NCBI GenBank assembly: GCA_017871115.1
Contig: JAFCIZ010000002.1
Coordinates: forward strand, 372,001-436,000
Source: Cunninghamella blakesleeana
Lineage: Eukaryota > Mucoromycota > Mucoromycetes > Mucorales > Cunninghamellaceae
Reading direction: 5' to 3'
DNA: 64,000 nt
The first letter of the stretch is position 1; the number at the start of each line of letters is the position of its first letter. The notes under the pieces were generated by a model, which worked only from the letters and a program-made list of their open reading frames with translations, did no database searches and was not told where the DNA came from. Position numbers and translations under genes: made by a program. Positions 1 through 15,854 of the stretch are shown piece by piece.

Positions 1-414
1 GTTATTTTTTATGTTCAACCATTTTCCAAATTCAGCTCATATATAAAAATCTTCATAAATTTTAACTCTAATAAAAAAACGGGCTCTTTCGAATATACAA
101 TTTTTCTAACATTTTGAACATATTTATTAATTTTTCGATAAACGAAACTTTTTATTATTTAATCTATAATATTAATCTTTATTTTGGTTTGTTAATAAGT
201 CAAACTATCCAGTTAATCCTTATAAATCCTCGTAATTTGGATCTTTTTAAGGATTTCAATACAAAATTAAAAAAAAAATACGGGATTTAAATTTTTTTAC
301 AGTAAATATTCACCAGACTCAAAATTTTTTTCTTTATTTTCTTTATTTTATCTATTAATTCATTAAAAAACCTATTAAGCTATTAATATATAGATTTATA
401 TCACTATTATAACA
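1..414. other. Gene-free left edge
   Basis: AT-rich sequence with no coding frame I can support. It holds the presumed promoter and 5' leader of the cyclophilin gene that starts at 415. Confidence 0.5.
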
Positions 415-1366
415 ATGGTAATATTGATTATAAATATTACTTATTATGTTTTAATATATGTAGTTAAAATTTATCTATCTAGTATTAAATATTTCTATGT
501 TTTTTCTTTTTTCTTTTTTTATGTATAATATATAGTCTGTTACCCTACATACTGATTTGGGTGATATTAAAATTGAAGTATTTTGTGAAGCTGTACCAAA
601 TACAGCCGAAGTAAGTTTTATTATTACTGTTTTTAATATATAATTTTTTTTATTAATGGGATCCAACAATACAAATTTATATTTATATATGTTTCTATAG
701 AATTTTTTAGCATTATGTGCAAGTGGGTATTATGATAATAATTTAATGCATCGTAATATTAAAGGATTCATGCTACAAACTGGTGACCCAACTGGAACAG
801 GAAAAGGTGGAAATTCAATTTGGGGGCGTAAATTTAATGATGAAATTCGCTCAACTCTCAAGGTACATATGCAATCACAATATTACTATTAATATAGAAT
901 ATAAAGATTATATTTAAAAAAGGAAAAGATATTTATATTTTATCTTGGTTTTAAATTTATTTATACAAATAGCATAACGCCCGTGGGATAGTATCAATGG
1001 CAAACTCTGGACCTAATACAAATGGATCTCAATTTTTTATTACTTATGCTAAACATCCTCATCTTGATACAAAATATACCGTGTTTGGAAAGTATGGAAA
1101 TAATGATCAACTATAACAACGAAAAAAAGAAAAAGAAAAGAAGCGTACATACAAGCATGCATCTCTTTTTTTATCTAGAAAATTACTAATATGTATATTT
1201 ATATTCGTGTATATGATTATTGTTTTATAGGGTCATTGATGGAGCTGATACAACTTTAGATGCTATTGAAAAAGTGCCTGTAGATGAAAAGCATAGACCT
1301 ATCCAAGAAATACGAATTAGAAAAGTAACAATTCATGCAAACCCAATAGCTGACAAAGAAGCATAA
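415..1366 (+). CDS. cyp10: PPIL3-type cyclophilin (peptidyl-prolyl isomerase)
   Basis: Peptidyl-prolyl cis-trans isomerase of the single-domain PPIL3/Cyp10 class. These are spliceosome-associated nuclear cyclophilins in animals (family knowledge). Exons: 415-417, 536-610, 701-862, 973-1091, 1231-1366, giving 164 residues, the normal length. The first exon is only the ATG: AATG|GTAATA at 415-420 is joined to TCTGTTACC at 536, giving the family's usual start M-S-V-T-L. Visible motifs are the [12 protein letters not shown] helix, [20 protein letters not shown] around the active-site Arg, NGSQFFIT, and YTVFGKVIDG. The C-terminus [13 protein letters not shown] also matches PPIL3. It converges on the UNC93-like gene. 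The start exon is inferred; the rest is directly readable. Confidence 0.93.
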
Positions 1367-1847
1367 AAAGCTTTGATTAGATACATTCAATTTTTTTATA
1401 AAAATGATTTACTCCCAATGGAACTCACGTGCTAATAAAATGAATATTTGACATTAAAAAAAAGACGATTTTTTGATGTAACAATTGGAAATGTATGACA
1501 ACAAATGATTAAATTAATTTAAAAGAAAATTATTTTATTACGTATGAAATAAATAAATTAAAAGTAAGTAAATATTACAACAGAGTTAGTAATAAGAGTA
1601 ATAATAATAAAAAGTAATAATAAATAAATAATAAAAGAAAAGAAAAGAAAAGAAAAGTTAATAAAAGATAATAAAATAAAAAAAATAAAATAAAAGAATA
1701 TATAATAATAATATTAAAAAGAAAAAAATGTGAGACATATTGAAATAATAATAATAAAAGAATAAAAATTGCTTTACTATTATTATATTATAACCAGTAT
1801 AATAACGATCCTTTTTTTTTTATCATTATTTTATTATTTCATATTTT
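1367..1847. other. Convergent 3' intergenic region with AAAAG repeat
   Basis: Non-coding region between the stops of cyp10 (+) and the UNC93-like gene (-). It is nearly pure A/T and purine, with about five AAAAG units near 1633-1657 and several AATAAA-like polyadenylation signals on both strands. Confidence 0.6.
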
Positions 1848-3528
1848 TTAAGCAGATACTTCGCCCTTCTTTTCAACTTCATTATCATGTTCTAACTGAC
1901 CACCTACAATTTTTTCACTTCCTTGAATACCAATTAAATTATCGACTTGTTCAACAGTAACATCGGGAACAGTATAACAAACAACATAAGATAATAAAAG
2001 ACCCACAGCGTTGATAGCAAAGACGATATACAATTGAGCATCAAAGGTGACATGGTTACCTAATTGAGAAGCAACAGCAGCGAAAGCATTTTGAATAGTT
2101 TTATAAAAACCACCATAACGAGCAGCACGTTCAGTATCGTTAGTCATAGTACCCATCAACCAATAAGCAAAACCCTGATAAATGGAATCCAAGAAACCAT
2201 ATAAAGCATATTCAATACATAAACCGGCATAACCAGGTGTGTATACACCCATTTTTTCTTGTACAGGAAGGGCTTTAGCTGATTCTCTTGTAAATCTTTT
2301 TTGAATTTCAATGCCACCACTCCATAAAGCAATAGCAAAGATCAATACAATTGTATTAGCAATAAAAGCACGACGGCGACGATTACCTAAAGCCTTCAAG
2401 TCCACAAACCAACCAAATATACCACCGCCAACGATTTGGAATAACCAATAAACAAAGTTATTAAGTGTACGAGCTGTAAGGTTGAAATAACCACCACCAT
2501 TATAAACTTGGAATTGATAAGTATAGAACCAATTGGACCCAGCGAATAATGGAATCAAAATCAACATACGCCAATTTAAAAACAATTTAAATACTTCAAT
2601 AGCTTCACGTTTCCAATTAGAATATTTATGTAAAGAGACTCGGGAACCATCACTACGAATTACTTTATTAGGTGGAGAAAGAGTAATTGCTAAAAATGCG
2701 CCAATGGCCATGATCACCATGAATCCAATATATGTACCAGTGTTGACTTTATTACCCTCATCTTTACCCCAATTCAAACCAAGTGGAACAGCGGCACCAA
2801 TTGTTGCACCTCTATTTTATTTATATATAATGGAAAGTAAAGATAATATAAATAAATAATAGAAATAATAAAATGGCACTAATCTTTTTTGCTTCTATTT
2901 TTTTTAAACGGGTTACTTACAAGTTAAAGATCATCCAGAAAATTGAAAAGGCTTTACCTTTTTCTTCTTCACGAGGATAAGACATCATAATACCAGCTTG
3001 GGCTGTCCATAAGAAACCAGCACCAATACCTAAAATAGCACCAGCAGCAATGGTAAATCCATCATTTTCGGATAAGAAGGAACCAACAAAGAGAACATAA
3101 GTAAGAGCAGCGGGAATAATGACACGATGACCAAAAATATTATATACAGGAGCACCAAGAAGTGAGCAAAGAGTGAATGTAATAGCTAGAGCTGTATTGG
3201 AATTGTTAATAGCCTCGGTTGAAGCTTGTCCAGCACCTCCAATACCACTGTGTAAAAAAAGAAGAAAAGAAAAAATGATTAATAAAAAAAAGAAAAAAAA
3301 AAGGAAAAAAAAAAATAGATAAAGATTAAATTACCTAAGTGCGTTGTACATACCTATTAAAAAAATAAAAAAAAATAAAGAATACGTGTTTTAGAAAAGA
3401 AGTTTTATTTTGTATTTTAATACATTTTACATATATTTTTACTTACCAGGACAACAGAAACAAATAAAACTGACCAAAAGAAGTTGGACATTAGAACTAT
3501 GAAAGTTAAATGGTAATTTAAGCCCCAT
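1848..3528 (-). CDS. UNC93-like major facilitator membrane protein
   Basis: Polytopic membrane protein of the UNC93-like branch of the major facilitator superfamily; substrate unknown in fungi. Exons on the minus strand: 3528-3447, 3353-3335, 3247-2921, 2811-1848, giving 463 residues, a normal length for fungal UNC93-like proteins. The N-terminal signature reads LLLVSFICFCCPGMYNALSG followed by GGAGQ, as in the family. About eleven hydrophobic segments follow, with a polar loop after SPPNKVIRSDGSRV and a charged cytosolic tail rich in Glu and Lys. The second exon is only 19 nt and encodes M-Y-N-A-L across its two junctions. The last exon ends GEVSA. It lies convergent to cyp10 and tandem with SYO1. 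Confidence 0.87.
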
Positions 3529-4337
3529 TTTTATTATTATTATTAATATTTATGATGAAAAAAATAATAATATATTAATAATAAAGAAGTGATAAAAGAA
3601 AGAGGAAAAAAGATAAAAAAGTAAAGAGAAAAAAAAAAGAAATTTTAAAAAAGGAAAAAAAGGGACCTTTTTATTTCAATTTATGATTATTGTGTTCAAC
3701 TTGATTTAAAACGCCGATTTTTTTTTGGGAAGTCTTTTTTTGATTTAGGGTCCATGACCAAGATAATCCTTTACAATAAAAAAAAGCTTATCTTTTTATT
3801 ATTATACTTTTACGTAAACATTACAATAATAATAAAATGCTATTTGTATATAAGAATATTATTTTTGTTATCTCTTGTCATATCTTTTTTTTTGTTTTTT
3901 TTCTTTTCCTTTCTTTCCTCAGGGCAATATCATTATATAAGATAAATACCAAGAAAGGATAACAATATGGTTGATTCCCACCCAATATAATAATAATATA
4001 ACTTAAGGTTCATAAATCCTTTGCTTACCTTAGCCATTCTCCATGGGAAATTTTTAAAACACCATCAAAGTTGTACAATTTTATAAAAAAAAATTATCAT
4101 TCACTTTTTTTTTGTTATGTTATTTTATGTTATATGTATTTATTTGATCAGATGTTACAATAATAAAAACGCATTTTAAAACATAAATATTATTTTATTG
4201 ATACAAATAAAGAATAAAAATAAAAATAAATAAATTTCTAAGTGTAATGAGTAATTTTTTTTAAAAATAAAATAAAATGGATGATGGATGATGAAAAAAA
4301 AAAGGTATTATGTATATATATTTTATGATGATGATGA
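3529..4337. other. Intergenic region upstream of the UNC93-like gene
   Basis: About 800 bp between SYO1's stop and the UNC93-like start. It contains a T/C-rich stretch (3850-3920) and short A/T runs. On the minus strand near 4030-4045, ATGGCTAAG is followed by a good donor GTAAGC, which could belong to an untranslated or alternative first exon of the UNC93-like gene. I found no acceptor that makes this compelling. Confidence 0.4.
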
Positions 4338-7262
4338 TTATTTTCGTTCATTAGATTTGTATTTAATAAAAGCCACCAAATTAGTCAATGCTTCATCAGC
4401 TCTTGATCTTAAATCAAATTGTTTTCGTCTATCAATGGCTTTTACCTAATATATAATATTTTTTTAAGGGAAAAAATAAAAATTGATAATAAATATGTGG
4501 TAACTCCGCTATAATTTTTGTTCCTATTCTTATTCTTTTTTTATTTTGATTTTTATGGGGTATGGGGTATTTACCATTGATCTTATGGGTGGTAATAATT
4601 GCTTGAGTTGACTTAAATAATCACCTTGTACGAAAACGGGTTCATCATAATCAAAGGCACAATCACTATATACGTCGTACAAAAGATTTAAACTTTCAAT
4701 TCTAACCTCTGGACTAGTTTGAGAATGACGAAGAACATTCATAACAAATTCACCAATATTCTAATTTTAATTTTTTTTTAAAAAAAATACAAAGTATATA
4801 TGATGATTACCAATTAGATTAAATATATTATATAATCTTTTTTATAGTGTCACTAATTTATTTTTTTTGAGAACATTTGACTTTTGGTGTGAGAAGACCC
4901 TTTTTTTCTTTTTTCCCTTGTTTCCCTTTTTTTCTCTCTCTCCACTTTTTTTTTCTTCTCTTTTCATTTCCCTTCTCTCACTCTCTCTCTTTCTGTGTCA
5001 TATTTATATATTTATTTTTTTATAAAAATAAACTTTGAATTATTACCTTATTAGTATTGATATCACCTTGTCTTGATGCGATTGGTCCTAAACAACCGAT
5101 CACTTTAACACGCATGGATGAATCCTGATTGGCACTTTGATAAGCACCACACAATGTAGCGACATCCGTAGCACCTAAAGGAATATTTTGACCAAGTCCT
5201 CGACCTAATGACCATAAACAACCTACCATTACTTCAAGTACCATATCACGCATATCTGAAGAAGGAGCACTACCAATTTTGTGAGCAGTTTCAAATAACC
5301 ATTGCCAAGATTGTTTTGCATCATTGACATGCTCCCTGAACCAGAGCTTGGTAGGTAAATCATTCATTGCCAACAAGAAATTATTAAAACATTCTAAAGC
5401 ACGTTGATGTGTCATTTGTAATCCAAGTGTTACAGTTGAAGATGCATCTGTGGTAGTAGCAGGGAAGGATAATGGTGTAGGCGTAGCAAGTACAATTAGT
5501 TTAGGGAATATTTGATATACGAAGGCATGTAAAATAGAATTGGATCTTAATAATTCCAAGTTTTCTTCTGTAATTTGTTTTTCATTATCGTTATGGATCA
5601 TGTTGGCAGCTTCATCTAAATATCTGTCAATATTATCTTCATTAATTTGATCCGCTAATTGATCTTCTTCTAAATTATCATCACCTCCTTCCATCATTTC
5701 ATCTGCTTCTTCCCATCCATCTTGGTCATTGTCATTTTGTATACATATGTCGGCCAAAATTTCTAATGAAAGTTGTAAGGTGGATAATCGATCTTCTACA
5801 TTTTTAATATATATTTCTTCATCTGTTAATGGTTGTTTAGGTTTAGGGGTGATTTCTTCTGCTGCTGTTTCTTCAGGTTGTCTAATATTGCCACTTTGAA
5901 CTGCTGCAATGGTTTGATTAGCTGCTTCTTGAATATCGAAATCAAGAGAGGAGACTAAAATAGGAAGAACAGTCTTATTTAATTCGCTTAATGGATCGCG
6001 ATCATCGTCCCAGGAGGAGCCTGATAACTGAACTACTTCCTTTAAATTCATAAGGATAGCTATATTATAACCAAAACAAATAGAATAAAAATAAGAAATA
6101 ATTATTACTTATATTACAATCTATCCAACATATATATATATATATTTCAACCTTCTTCACATTATTATTGTTACTCTTATTTTTATTTTATTTTATTACC
6201 ACAAGCTAGCACTCTAACAAGTATTTTATCAGGTGAATCAAATCTTGTTAAAATATTGAAAAGCATATTGATGTATTCAGGATGATTTTGGAATTCGATA
6301 TAAATATCTTTATTATCTTCAGTGAGGGTGGTTAAACATTGACCTGCTGCTACGACAACACGAGTAGGGCATTGATCAGCTGCAGATAAAAATGATATAA
6401 AGAAGTTGATCATATTTAAACGGTTGATAGCTTTGATATATTTATCTGATGCTTCACTAAATTATAAATAATAATAAAATAATAAAATAAAATAATAAAT
6501 AGATTCACATATTAATATATACAGATACATAGGTGGATAGATAGGTACATAGATATATTATTAATATTTTTGATTACCTAATAGCCCAAATAATATAAAT
6601 AAAGTTTTCTGCAAAATCCCAAATACTAACTCTTTGTTCTTTATCAGCTTCATCAACAAAAGGTTCCTTTTTTAATACACGATCTAAAGTCTGAGTAAGT
6701 TGTGGAAGTAATCCTGATAGATGTGTCAATATGTCTCGATTATAATATTCTTTCACAACGGTTGGCGCAACAGAAGCCAAATTTCTATAGAAAGAGAAGA
6801 AATTTTATTTAATATATTTATTTGTTATTAGCATTATTATATTTTTTTTCTTTTTTATTAATTTAATTATTACCTAAGAGTACCAAGAACTTCTTCAACT
6901 ACTTCTCTACTATCATCCGTTAATCGTTCAATCAATTTCACCACAATCCGATTGCCCAATAATAAATCACGAGTTGATTCATTACTCATGAGTAAATTGG
7001 AAATACAAGCAGCTGCCCAAGCACGCTCTTCAGGTTTAACAGAAGATAGCTACATTATTAATAAATCCGTTAGCTTATATTTATTTATTTATTTTACAAA
7101 GTTTATATAACTGTATTCACATACCTGAGTAATAACTGGCAATACTTTATCTTCTGGTATAACAGATTCGCTCATACTTTGTTGGGTCTCATTGGTTATT
7201 TTATTCCCAAGAGGATTAGCTCTACTCTTAACTTTTTTTTGTTTATTACGTTGTTTCCCCAT
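4338..7262 (-). CDS. SYO1: Symportin 1, ARM/HEAT-repeat ribosomal protein importer
   Basis: Symportin co-imports Rpl5 and Rpl11 with a karyopherin for 5S RNP assembly (family knowledge). Exons: 7262-7125, 7049-6874, 6784-6578, 6456-6200, 6059-5047, 4760-4575, 4445-4338, giving 694 residues, close to fungal Syo1. The start MGKQRNKKKVKSRANPLG is the basic nuclear-localisation-type N-terminus of the family. Armadillo/HEAT helices follow (for example LLLGNRIVVKLIERL and VLGTLRNLASVAP). A long acidic loop (EEADEMMEGGDD and neighbours, about residue 390-430) interrupts the repeats, as known for Syo1's Rpl11-binding acidic insertion. The C-terminus KAIDRRKQFDLRSRADEAL also fits. Intron 6 is 286 nt, longer than the others. 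Confidence 0.93.
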
Positions 7263-8365
7263 TATATATTTTTTATTTAAATTGATTAGAAAGATCTAAA
7301 AAATTAGAGTGGAAAAAAGAGTAGATAAAAAAAAAAAAATTAAATTCAATGAGCTTTAAAAATTTTAAACAATGCACAAAAAAAGAGTGGCAAAAAATAA
7401 AAACAGTCTTAGCTGAGTTTTTACGCGCTGATATTCATGTGAGCGTTTTTTTTTGTCAGACATACTATTATGCACTTTTTTCTTTATTTTAGCTTACTAT
7501 TTAATTAATAATATAATAACATTTACCTGAAAATGAAATGAAATTCAACAATACTACAAATAAAGAAACTCAATAATTTTGATAAATATTTACCTAATAA
7601 AATCGTTTTTACGGAGAGAGTCCAGAATTATTTAGAAGAAAAAAGAAAACACTGAACAAAGAAGACTTTTTTTTTAAAAAAAAAAGCATAAAAAATATAG
7701 CAAAACTTGTAACTGATACTGGTTGACTAAATATAAAATAGGTAAATAAAAAATAATAGGAATAATAAAATAGAGATATAGGATGTAGTTAATTATTTCC
7801 TTTTTGAAGGTGATCATAAATTTTTTTTACACACGTATTGCTAATAATAATATTTTAGAAGCAGAATCAGTGGTAACCCATATTGTCCCAATGATAAAGT
7901 AGATTTTTATACGCATTCATACATACATGGTAATATGAATCAATGGGGTAAATTTTTATTCAAATACTAATTGAAAAAATCTATTGTATAGCAAAGTTAT
8001 TATGCAAGAAAACAATTAATTAATATGGGTTAAAAGTATTTTAATGTTTTAATCAATAGGTGATGTATTTGAAATGATAAAGCTCAAAAAAATAAAGTTA
8101 TTCCTCGCTTATTTTTTTTAATTACTTCCTTTCACTTTCATATTTTTTTAATACTGTTAAGTTATCTGACTTTTCTTTATATTATTAAACAAAATATAAC
8201 AAAATTTATTGTTTTATTTTTATTAAAACAAATAAAAAATAGAGTATTTAATTAGCAAATAGCAATTGAATTATTTAGTTAAATAAACAATAATTAAAAT
8301 TATTATTGATTGCACCAATAGTTATAATATTGATTATTATTAATTTTAAAAAAACTACCCTTTGT
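7263..8365. other. Intergenic region with a cryptic coding segment
   Basis: Promoter region of SYO1 (7263 upward) and 3' region of GFA1 (up to 8365). Most is A/T-rich and featureless. The exception is 7859-8023 on the plus strand, described separately as a possible small or decaying gene. Confidence 0.5.
7859..8023 (+). pseudogene. Possible exon pair of an unknown small protein
   Basis: A plus-strand frame opens after TTTTAG at 7858 and reads SGNPYCPNDKVDFYTHSY, then GNMNQW. It could be joined through GTAAAT (7948) to TATAG (7991), continuing AKLLCKKTIN and a stop at 8021-8023. The two pieces are phase-compatible, and composition is less A/T-skewed than the flanks. No start exon was found, and the implied 44 nt intron is about half the usual minimum here. 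I do not recognise the family. It may be a decayed gene or chance. Confidence 0.25.
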
Positions 8366-11511
<3,146 letters not shown>

Positions 11512-12829
11512 AACAAGTATATAAAATAAATAACAGTTAATAAACAATAGTAAAAATAAAAAATCAATTGAAAAATGGTAACTATTTTTTTTTCTTTTAT
11601 ATATATTGTCCAAACTATTCCGAGGGATTTTCCAAAGTATTCGGTTGCCTTTTTTGTAATCCCGAGGAAGCTTAAAATAGAAATAAAATATTTATTTTTT
11701 ACCAAACTCTATTTTTTTCACTCCTACGTATGTACATCCTTATTTTATTATTTCTATCATGGATTATTAATAAATCATAATATATTTGTTATCGGGTTAG
11801 ATATATATAATTTAGGTTCCTATTTATTGATATGACACGTATCTATTTTTTTTTCCACGGAAAAGAAAAAGTAACAATGGTAATAACAATAACAAAAATG
11901 CTGACCCTTAAAAGGTCAATTTTTATTATTTAATATCCGGCCTTTTTTTTTTTTTAATTGAAAAATAGTATCTTTATGTATTTTAGCAAAGGTTTATTTG
12001 CCTCATATGTAACTAACAAAAATTAAATACTATATCTCATAGCTATAAAAGGGAAAGTTAATCAAAAAAAAAAAAAAGTTTTTTTGATTTGTTTTTCTTG
12101 CTTTTAAAACACGAGAAATGACATCTAGTCGATTAAATGATAAGTACATACGTATAATGAAAAAAAAAATCAATAGGTGTATATATATAATTGGTTTAAA
12201 AATGAATAAAGAAGTCAGGTTTAATAATAAAGTGTGAAACTACAACACCATTAAACTGTAGCTGTACAGTTTTATTATTTATACATTTAATTATTGTTTT
12301 ATAATATTGTTTCTTTTATTAATGATTATGTGTACATATAAAGTAATACTTATATGGGTTTTTTCTTTATATTTATTGATTTTGGTTTTTTATGATACTA
12401 TATACATATATGTTATAAATGCCCAGTGAAAAAAAACAATATTTGTTCCAAGCAAGTAAGCCCACGCCTCAAAACACGCTTGATCGGTGGTTGAATTTTA
12501 TTTTTTTAGGAAATTTAAGTCACCTTCTTTTTAAAAAAGCATGAATTTATATATATCCTCCCTTTTTTTTCTGGCTCGCTCTTTTTTTTATTCTTTTTTC
12601 TTCTCTTTTTTTTCACATTTCACTATTATTTCTTTTTTACATCACTTGTATATACTTTTATTTTAGTATTCTTTATAAAAATAAAGTATAAATAAGTGGA
12701 AAAAAATAAATACATAAATAAATTAGATATATATATATATATATTTATATATATTATATCGTTGATAAAATATTCTTATATTATTAATTAATAAAAATAA
12801 AATAGTATATACTTTTTTATTTTTTTTTA
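11512..12829. promoter_or_regulatory. Divergent GFA1/ATG13 intergenic region
   Basis: About 1.3 kb separate the two start codons and must carry both promoters. A more GC-rich patch at 11617-11672 contains an imperfect inverted repeat, TCCGAGGGATT facing AATCCCGAGGA, on the GFA1 side. Poly-T and CT-rich tracts (12560-12620) precede the ATG13 leader. No factor can be assigned from sequence alone. Confidence 0.45.
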
Positions 12830-15800
12830 ATGTCAAACCCACCACTATATGGCTCTTCTACCATAAACTCAGTTAAAAACATTCAAGAAAATAAAAAGGA
12901 ATCGACTTTAAATTCAATTCAAGATGCAATGTATTCGGTACAGTTTAATCAACAACAACAAAATAAACCACCGTCTTCTTCTTCTTCCACTACTACTAAT
13001 ACAAAACTACATAATATTATCAAGGTATGGGTATAGAAAATAAAATAAAGTAATTTAAAATAAATACTCTTTACTGCGGAGGAGGATGATAGGGAGAATA
13101 GGCAAAAAAAAAAAAAAATAAGGGGTGGGGAAGTGAAAAAGAGAAATAGAAACTACTCATGAGCCGGTGTAACATTAAACCTCTCTTTCTATTTCACCTT
13201 TTTTTGATTTATATATATACTAGAACTTTTATATTAAAGCTGCACAAATCATCATTCAATCTAGAGTAACGACTGGAAATGGAAAAGTGAATAAATGGGT
13301 TAGTACTAAAAAAATAAATAATGTTTTTCATAAAGAGAAAATACGTGTCGTTTAATAATTTGGGTCGCTATTTTTTATTTATATTTTTATTTCTTAAATA
13401 GTTTTCTTTAATCACAACAGAAATGATATCATTACGCGAAGAATTAAAGTTTTGGTTTACTCAAGCTATTCGCCCTACTTTAATATCTATTCCGCCAATG
13501 ATTATTTATATTTATTTGGATACTTCTCGTTTTAGTCTTGATCAATTTTTAAAATCATTGACAGGTTCTTCTCACTCAAAAAACATCAAATTTTATGAAA
13601 CACATGGGAAAAAAATCATTTTGGAATCTTGGCTACTTTCTTTCAAGTATATAAAAAAATATGTATAAAAAAGAAAATTGTTATTATTATTAATGTTATT
13701 TACTCACTCGCTACCTTTTTTCCTTTATTTGTTTATTCTATTTATTTCTGTGATCTAGACCTCCATATCAGCATGATCCATCTTTAGATTTACCAAATTT
13801 ATACAAACGATCCATTACTTTTTTTCGATCTTTACATTCACTTACAAGATTACTTTCAAGTTCTCAACTTTTTCATAAAAATGCTCCTCTAGGTTACCGT
13901 TTAGCAACTGAAATAAATACCTATAAAAATGACGAAATTCCGATAGGTAAACCTAATGAAACAATAAAATAATAATAATAATAATAATAATAAAAATAAT
14001 AAATATATGTATACCTTGTATATTCATGTGGTATTTTGTTTTTTTTTTTCTTTTGTTTTTGTTTTATATATATATCTGTTGTTAGATCAACCATTAATGA
14101 AAAATGATAATAGTAAACAAACAGATATATATAAGCTTTCCAAAGTACCTACACCTATAGGGTAACAACCATCATTATCATCATTATAATTACAATAAGA
14201 AAAGTATACGTGTAACCACAAACTAAAATGATTAAAACTCCTATTTTTTTTTATTATTATATTATTTTTAGTACATTTCAATTAAATGTTTATTATAGAA
14301 ACTATTCAGCTCTACAAAGTGATAATAATAAATTTACTTCTGTTGAACCATTTGAATTAAATGAACATTGTTATTTACCTCCATTAACCAACATACAAAA
14401 TCTTCATCATAATTACCAACAACAATCAAAACAACATACATTATATCGCTCTCAATCAAGTCCTTTATTACAACAAAATAAAAAAAATATGAATCATTCT
14501 AAGCTATTTGTACAACCTTCTATATCACCTTTTAAATCACCTTCACTTGCTTCAACACCTATACCCTTTTGTAAGTTCTATATACATGTATAATTATTGA
14601 TACAATTCTTAAAATATAACTATTTATTAAATATATATATATATATCTTTTTACCATATAGATTCTCAAAAATTTGTACCTACTATTGAAAAATCAAAAT
14701 CAGCCACCACAAAAGCATCATCATCATCATCATCATCGTCATCATCACCAATGTCATCATCTTTGTCCACTGCATATAAACCAGAATTTTATTCAAGTTT
14801 TGAAAATTATAAATCTAAAAACGCTATGTCTAAACGCAATATAAGTCAAATTAATTACCAAAAATCTAGAAAGGATACTATTGTAAGTTATTGTATATTT
14901 GTATATCTATTTAAATGAAGTAGTAAAAATAAAAAGTAAACTAAACTTATTTATCTTTTTAAAACTTTATTTACTTATTTAACAGGAAAAGGAAAATGAT
15001 TTAGAAGAATTTATGCGACTTGTTATTACAAAGCCCGATCTAAAGCTTTTCCAGGATAAAAAAAATGATAGTTTAATGATTGAAAGTACAGCTTGGTCAC
15101 CTTATTCTGGTACAGATAGCGGGTTTTTAGGTGCAAGTAAAAGTGTATTAATGCGTACAAAGGTATATAAAATATAAAGCTAATGTAATCTCTATATAAT
15201 TTTAAAAATTTATAAACATTTAAATACCTACAAATTAATTAATTCATTATTATTATTTGTTGATTGATTCAGCTATCGCTTCGACACTTTCAAACTCTTC
15301 AGCATGACCATAGTGAACTAAGCGAATCCATGGCAACGACCCTAAATTCAAATGAATCATCCACTTCTTATACATCTTCAATGAGTTATTCTTTAGCAGC
15401 AACAGGAGCAGCACCAACTGCAATAGTACCATCTTCATCTTCATCTTCATCCTCATCAAATTTTTCTTCTTCATCCAAGTTAAAAAAATCTATGAAAATG
15501 AAATCTTCTGATATGATGGTAGCAATACCTACTTCCACTTCGACTTTTCTTCCTCCGCAAACATCTATCTCAACGCCTGCACGTTCAACTCAAATAACAT
15601 CCGATATATCTACTTTACTAAGCCCTATTCAATTAAATCAAAATAACGAACGGCCTTCACTCTCGATATCACCCTCTTCTTCGACTACACTATCATCTAT
15701 GAAACAAAAAAATAAATTAGCAAATAATAATGCCGAAAATCATCAGCCATTATTATGTGAACCTATCATGGAAATTTTATCAGAAAATGAAGTATCATCC

Positions 15801-15854
15801 TCAACCTCAACTTCAAACTCATCCACATCCTCATCATTTGAAAAATATTTTTAG
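12830..15854 (+). CDS. ATG13: Autophagy-related protein 13
   Basis: Regulatory subunit of the Atg1 kinase complex that starts autophagosome formation. Exons: 12830-13024, 13224-13298, 13402-13646, 13759-13946, 14086-14161, 14272-14570, 14662-14882, 14986-15162, 15273-15854, giving 685 residues. After a Gln/Ser-rich leader, the HORMA-domain signature reads NFYIKAAQIIIQSRV and KVNKWFSL, then EELKFW and later LYKRSITFFRSLHSL and GYRLATEI, all typical of Atg13. The C-terminal half is Ser-rich and disordered with many potential phosphosites, as expected for the TORC1-regulated and Atg1-binding regions. Length and layout are normal. Splice phases close throughout. It is divergent from GFA1 and upstream of the RhoGAP gene. 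Confidence 0.93.
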
